Shown here one piece after another: positions 36,053 through 37,921 of a stretch of 37,921 nucleotides of DNA (position 1 is its first letter; each line of letters begins with the position of its first letter). The notes under the pieces are model-generated. The model was given only the letters and a program-made list of their open reading frames with translations. It was not told where the DNA came from and made no database searches. Source of the DNA: Thiospirillum jenense (GTDB lineage: Bacteria; Pseudomonadota; Gammaproteobacteria; Chromatiales; Chromatiaceae); contig NZ_JABVCQ010000031.1 of assembly GCF_014145225.1 (NCBI RefSeq), forward strand, positions 1 to 37,921. The letters run 5' to 3'. A program made the translations under genes and the position numbers.

Positions 36053-36138
36053 TTTGGATTGCAATTACGCAACCCAACAACCCCCCCGATTCATTGCTGT
36101 TAAATGTTGGGTTGATTGCATCAACTCAACCTAATAGC
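36053..36138. repeat. Spacer repeat copy A (GTTGGGTTGATT palindrome family)
   Basis: Starts with TTTGGATTGCAATTACGC, continues through ACCCAAC (36072-36078) and GTTGGGT (36106-36112), and ends in an imperfect palindrome GTTGGGTTGATTGCATCAAC then TCAACC. It starts at the stop of the preceding gene and ends about 63 bases before hicB. It is collinear with copies B and C. Confidence 0.8.
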
Positions 36139-36201
36139 TGACTCGGTTGGCTTTTCGCCATTTAGCAATCCAATTCACATCATCAATGAACAGCAATCAA
36201 C

Positions 36202-36423
36202 ATGTACAAACAACTCACGGCGATCATTGAACGAGAAGGCAGCGGGTATATTTCATTCTGTCCACAACTTGATATTGCCAGCCAGGGTGATACGATTCAA
36301 GAAGCGCGTGATAATCTGCGCGAAGCATTAGAATTATTTTTTGAAACTGCCGCCCCATCAGAAATTCAACAACGACTCCATCAAGAAATATACATCACGC
36401 AACTGGACATCGCGGTTGGGTAA
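36202..36423 (+). CDS. hicB: HicB-family antitoxin
   Basis: A 73-residue protein with the HicB partial RNase-H fold: MYKQLTAIIEREGSGYISFC, PQLDIASQGDTIQEARDNLREALELFFE. The family's C-terminal DNA-binding domain is absent, so it is the short form, which may neutralise the toxin without strong self-repression. Its TAA overlaps the start of hicA by eight bases, which couples the two, with antitoxin first. A repeat copy lies on each side of this pair. Confidence 0.88.
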   Translation: MYKQLTAIIEREGSGYISFCPQLDIASQGDTIQEARDNLREALELFFETAAPSEIQQRLHQEIYITQLDIAVG

Positions 36424-36634
36424 ACTAAAAACACTGGCGGGCAAAGAGATTTGCGCCATATTAACTTGTCATGGTTTTATTGCAATTCGTCAACGTGGCA
36501 GTCATATCATCATGCAAAAGCAACTGAATGACTCCACCATCACAGTGCCGGTTCCCAACCATGCGGCAGTGCGTATTGGTACGCTGCAATCCATTATTCG
36601 GCAATCTGGCGTTCCAAGACATCAATTTGAATAG
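36416..36634 (+). CDS. hicA: HicA-family mRNA interferase toxin
   Basis: A 72-residue protein starting at TTG 36416: GKLKTLAGKEICAILTCHGF, IAIRQRGSHIIMQKQ, TITVPVPNHAAVRIGTLQS and IIRQSGVPRHQF. This is the double-stranded RNA-binding-like HicA fold with its catalytic histidine in GSH. Such toxins cleave mRNA. I prefer the TTG because the family starts right there; the frame is open for 25 more codons upstream but that stretch lacks homology. The TTG start and overlap with hicB would keep toxin output low. Confidence 0.88.
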   Translation: MGKLKTLAGKEICAILTCHGFIAIRQRGSHIIMQKQLNDSTITVPVPNHAAVRIGTLQSIIRQSGVPRHQFE

Positions 36635-36642
36635 CAATGCAA

Positions 36643-36730
36643 GTTAGCTTGCAATTACCCAACCCAACCATTCTCCCGATTTATTGCGGTTAAATGTTGG
36701 GTTGATTAAATCAACCCAATTTAATAGCAA
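36643..36730. repeat. Spacer repeat copy B
   Basis: GCAATTACCCAACCCAACC (36651-36669) is followed by TTCTCCCGATTTATTGCGG and the palindrome GTTGGGTTGATTAAATCAAC ending CCAAT. It is about 80% identical by eye to copy A and closer to copy C. It follows the hicA stop by a few bases. Confidence 0.8.
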
Positions 36731-36770
36731 ACAACAAAGTACCGCTTCTCACTAAACACAAATAACGGCC

Positions 36771-37010
36771 GTGATAGATTTTGAGATCATTGGCGACATT
36801 CACAACATCGCACCTATTGCAATTACCCGAGGCATTCGGGATTTGTCCCGTTTGCAAAAATGTTACGGCAAAGGGAATTGGAGAAAATTAAAAGGATTTG
36901 CAACTGTTCGGTTGATGAATGGAACGATTCATACAGCAGAAATTCACTGGTATGAAGCGCACGGAATCGGCAAAAAAGAAATGAAAATCAAATTTCCACT
37001 GCTGGATTAA
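36771..37010 (+). CDS. Uncharacterised small protein
   Basis: A 79-residue protein starting at GTG: MIDFEIIGDIHNIAPIAITR, with RLQKCYGKGNWRKLKGFATV and a C-terminal AEIHWYEAHGIGKKEMKI. The sequence is well conserved in style (compact, beta-rich and basic at the end) and reminds me of short proteins found in cyanobacteria and other multicellular or filamentous bacteria, but no function is known to me. It pairs with the gene seven bases downstream and lies between repeat copies B and C. Confidence 0.7.
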   Translation: MIDFEIIGDIHNIAPIAITRGIRDLSRLQKCYGKGNWRKLKGFATVRLMNGTIHTAEIHWYEAHGIGKKEMKIKFPLLD

Positions 37011-37017
37011 TTACCCC

Positions 37018-37245
37018 ATGAATAGCGAAAAAGAACAGCGCCATTTTGCCGTTTGCATTAAAAATGATGGTTATTCAGCATCACTAGAAGTTGGCAAACT
37101 GTATCAAGTGGTGCCGGATGCCGCAGCAGATGCACAAGGCTACATTCGTATTATTGATGAAAGCGGCGACGACTACGGTTATAGCAAAGATCGTTTCTTT
37201 CCAATAGACATTCCTATTGCGCTGCAAGAAGCATTGGCGGGATGA
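37018..37245 (+). CDS. Uncharacterised small protein, partner of the preceding gene
   Basis: A 75-residue acidic protein: HFAVCIKNDGYSASLEVGKL, YQVVPDAAADAQGYIRIIDE and SGDDYGYSKDRFFPIDIP. It looks like a small beta-rich (SH3-like) domain; its function is unknown to me. It begins seven bases after the stop of the basic partner, so the two are co-translated. A basic/acidic pair of this size in such a setting might be a toxin-antitoxin-like module, but nothing in the sequence proves it. Confidence 0.7.
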   Translation: MNSEKEQRHFAVCIKNDGYSASLEVGKLYQVVPDAAADAQGYIRIIDESGDDYGYSKDRFFPIDIPIALQEALAG

Positions 37246-37252
37246 GCCGCGT

Positions 37253-37338
37253 CGGTTGGATCGCAATTACGCAACTCAACCATTCTCCCGATTGATTGCG
37301 GTTAAATGTTGGGTTGATTAAATCAACCCAACCTACAG
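37253..37338. repeat. Spacer repeat copy C
   Basis: CGGTTGGATCGCAATTACGC leads into ACTCAACC, TTCTCCCGATTGATTGCGG and the palindrome GTTGGGTTGATT (A) AATCAACCCAAC, perfect over 12-bp arms, then CTACAGGAGC. It is the most symmetrical copy and lies between the uncharacterised pair and the 3' end of yoeB. Confidence 0.85.
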
Positions 37339-37341
37339 GAG

Positions 37342-37611
37342 CTAAAAAGAATCGTAATGGCCGCCTATAGCAAAGAGATAGATGTGAGTGTCATCAAACT
37401 GATACACAAGCCGATCTTTTTGGCTCAGTCGCCTCGACCAAAAGCCGGACAAATGATGTCGCAGAGCTTCGGGTTTCCCCAAACCTGCGCTGGGATCGCC
37501 GCGCAACATTTCTGTCAAAATTGCGCACAGATTCTTGTGCATCCCCTTGTCGCGCTGCCGTAGATTCTCGTACACCTCCCACGTTCTACCCTCAAACACC
37601 AGTGATCTCAT
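37342..37611 (-). CDS. yoeB: YoeB/Txe-family endoribonuclease toxin
   Basis: An 89-residue toxin. It has GKPEALRHHLSGFWSRRLSQ then DRLVYQFDD and the C-terminal GGHYDSF. The E in KPE, the R of FWSRR, and the final H and Y match the YoeB ribosome-dependent mRNase active site. It starts at the ATG at 37611, overlapping the antitoxin gene by 20 bases. Its 3' end abuts repeat copy C. YoeB cuts mRNA at the ribosomal A-site. It is repressed together with YefM. Confidence 0.92.
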   Translation of the reverse strand: MRSLVFEGRTWEVYENLRQRDKGMHKNLCAILTEMLRGDPSAGLGKPEALRHHLSGFWSRRLSQKDRLVYQFDDTHIYLFAIGGHYDSF

Positions 37612-37864
37612 CAACTTGCTCTCTGGTTGGGGCATATCCGCTACCGGCGTTATGGGTCGCACTGGAAGTGGCGATCTGGCGCATCAGGCTGGTATTTTGC
37701 AGCACATACAACGTTTCCTGATCACGTTCCCAGTCCTCAGCACTCATCACCACAAAATCTGCGCCTGCACGGCGTGTGACGCGAAGCGGCACATGTTGGC
37801 TAACGACCTGTTCAACAAAGTTTTTTAGGTTATCTCTAAATTGATTGACGGTTGTGGTTTCCAT
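37592..37864 (-). CDS. yefM: YefM/Phd-family antitoxin
   Basis: A 90-residue antitoxin. It has METTTVNQFRDNLKNFVEQV, VPLRVTRRAGADFVVMSAED and a C-terminal segment that wraps the toxin. I use the ATG at 37864. Its stop overlaps the yoeB start, so the two are translationally coupled. A perfect palindrome upstream (37882-37900) is a plausible operator for the YefM-YoeB complex. Confidence 0.92.
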   Translation of the reverse strand: METTTVNQFRDNLKNFVEQVVSQHVPLRVTRRAGADFVVMSAEDWERDQETLYVLQNTSLMRQIATSSATHNAGSGYAPTREQVDEITGV

Positions 37865-37881
37865 TGTTGGGTGTCTCGTGT

Positions 37882-37900
37882 TGTACGGCAATTCCGTACA
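37882..37900. promoter_or_regulatory. Palindromic operator of yefM-yoeB
   Basis: TGTACGG (37882-37888) and CCGTACA (37894-37900) are perfect 7-bp arms around five bases, 18 bases upstream of the yefM ATG. In E. coli, the YefM operator has palindromes with a TGTACA core, and the arms here share TGTAC. It is therefore a likely site of autorepression. A TTGCCT at 37906-37911 could be part of the promoter, but I cannot assign a -10. Confidence 0.6.
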
Positions 37901-37921
37901 GTCTAGGCAAAAAGCCCTAAC

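Noticed and set aside
36072-36112. ACCCAAC ... GTTGGGT pairs in the spacer repeats, which fit the RYYYAAC/GTTRRRY core sites of integron attC
   Set aside because: The span is only 41 bases, shorter than known attC sites, no integron integrase is in the window, and the same motifs are explained by the widespread GTTGGGT palindrome family. The idea is worth a structure check only if an integrase is found nearby.
36053-37338. The three spacer repeats as a CRISPR array
   Set aside because: The repeats are long, imperfect and about 600 bases apart with genes between them, and no cas genes are present.

Overview
The window looks like part of a sulfur-oxidising gammaproteobacterial chromosome. The strongest clue is a secreted Gly/Tyr-rich sulfur globule protein (26988-27374). 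Supporting clues are the proA-nadD-rsfS and nadK-recN pairs, the TamA/TamB pair and a NarX/NarL-type two-component system. I cannot name the species. Composition is mixed: most genes use TTA leucine and AT-leaning codons, but aguB, glk, most of tamB, the 5' part of cheBR and the middle of the VWA gene are clearly GC-rich.

Region 1 (1-5614) holds an SPFH/band-7 protein, a 700-base gap with a tnpB remnant and a nested palindrome, a lone VWA-TPR (BatB/BatC-like) membrane protein, a minus-strand pair (DJ-1/PfpI protein and sulfotransferase), and a second, longer tnpB remnant. Region 2 (5615-12300) is biosynthetic and housekeeping. trpE faces away from a plus-strand run of N-carbamoylputrescine amidase, a divergent TrpD-like protein and an acidic-tailed Rieske protein, then proA, nadD and rsfS. 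Region 3 (12300-16860) holds a frameshifted hicB-like gene, an iron-type alcohol dehydrogenase, tRNA-Arg(CCU), recN and nadK.

Region 4 (16913-26656) is a minus-strand run of regulators ending in a redox subunit. In transcription order it is a CheB-CheR-PAS fusion, a PAS-GGDEF-EAL protein joined to it by an ATGA overlap, a NarX-like kinase with a cysteine cluster, an overlapping NarL-like regulator, and an orphan [NiFe]-hydrogenase small subunit with every cluster ligand plus one extra cysteine. Region 5 (26988-34761), on the plus strand, holds the sulfur globule protein, glucokinase, tamA and tamB. tamB carries an in-frame insertion of a palindromic genomic repeat.

Region 6 (34837-37921) is an AT-rich accessory islet. 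It has two small membrane proteins of unknown function, then short modules separated by three copies of a ~75-base palindromic repeat: hicB-hicA, a pair of uncharacterised small genes, and a minus-strand yefM-yoeB toxin-antitoxin pair with a palindromic operator. This repeat-punctuated array, the hydrogenase/signalling cluster and the repeat insertion in tamB are the most interesting parts.
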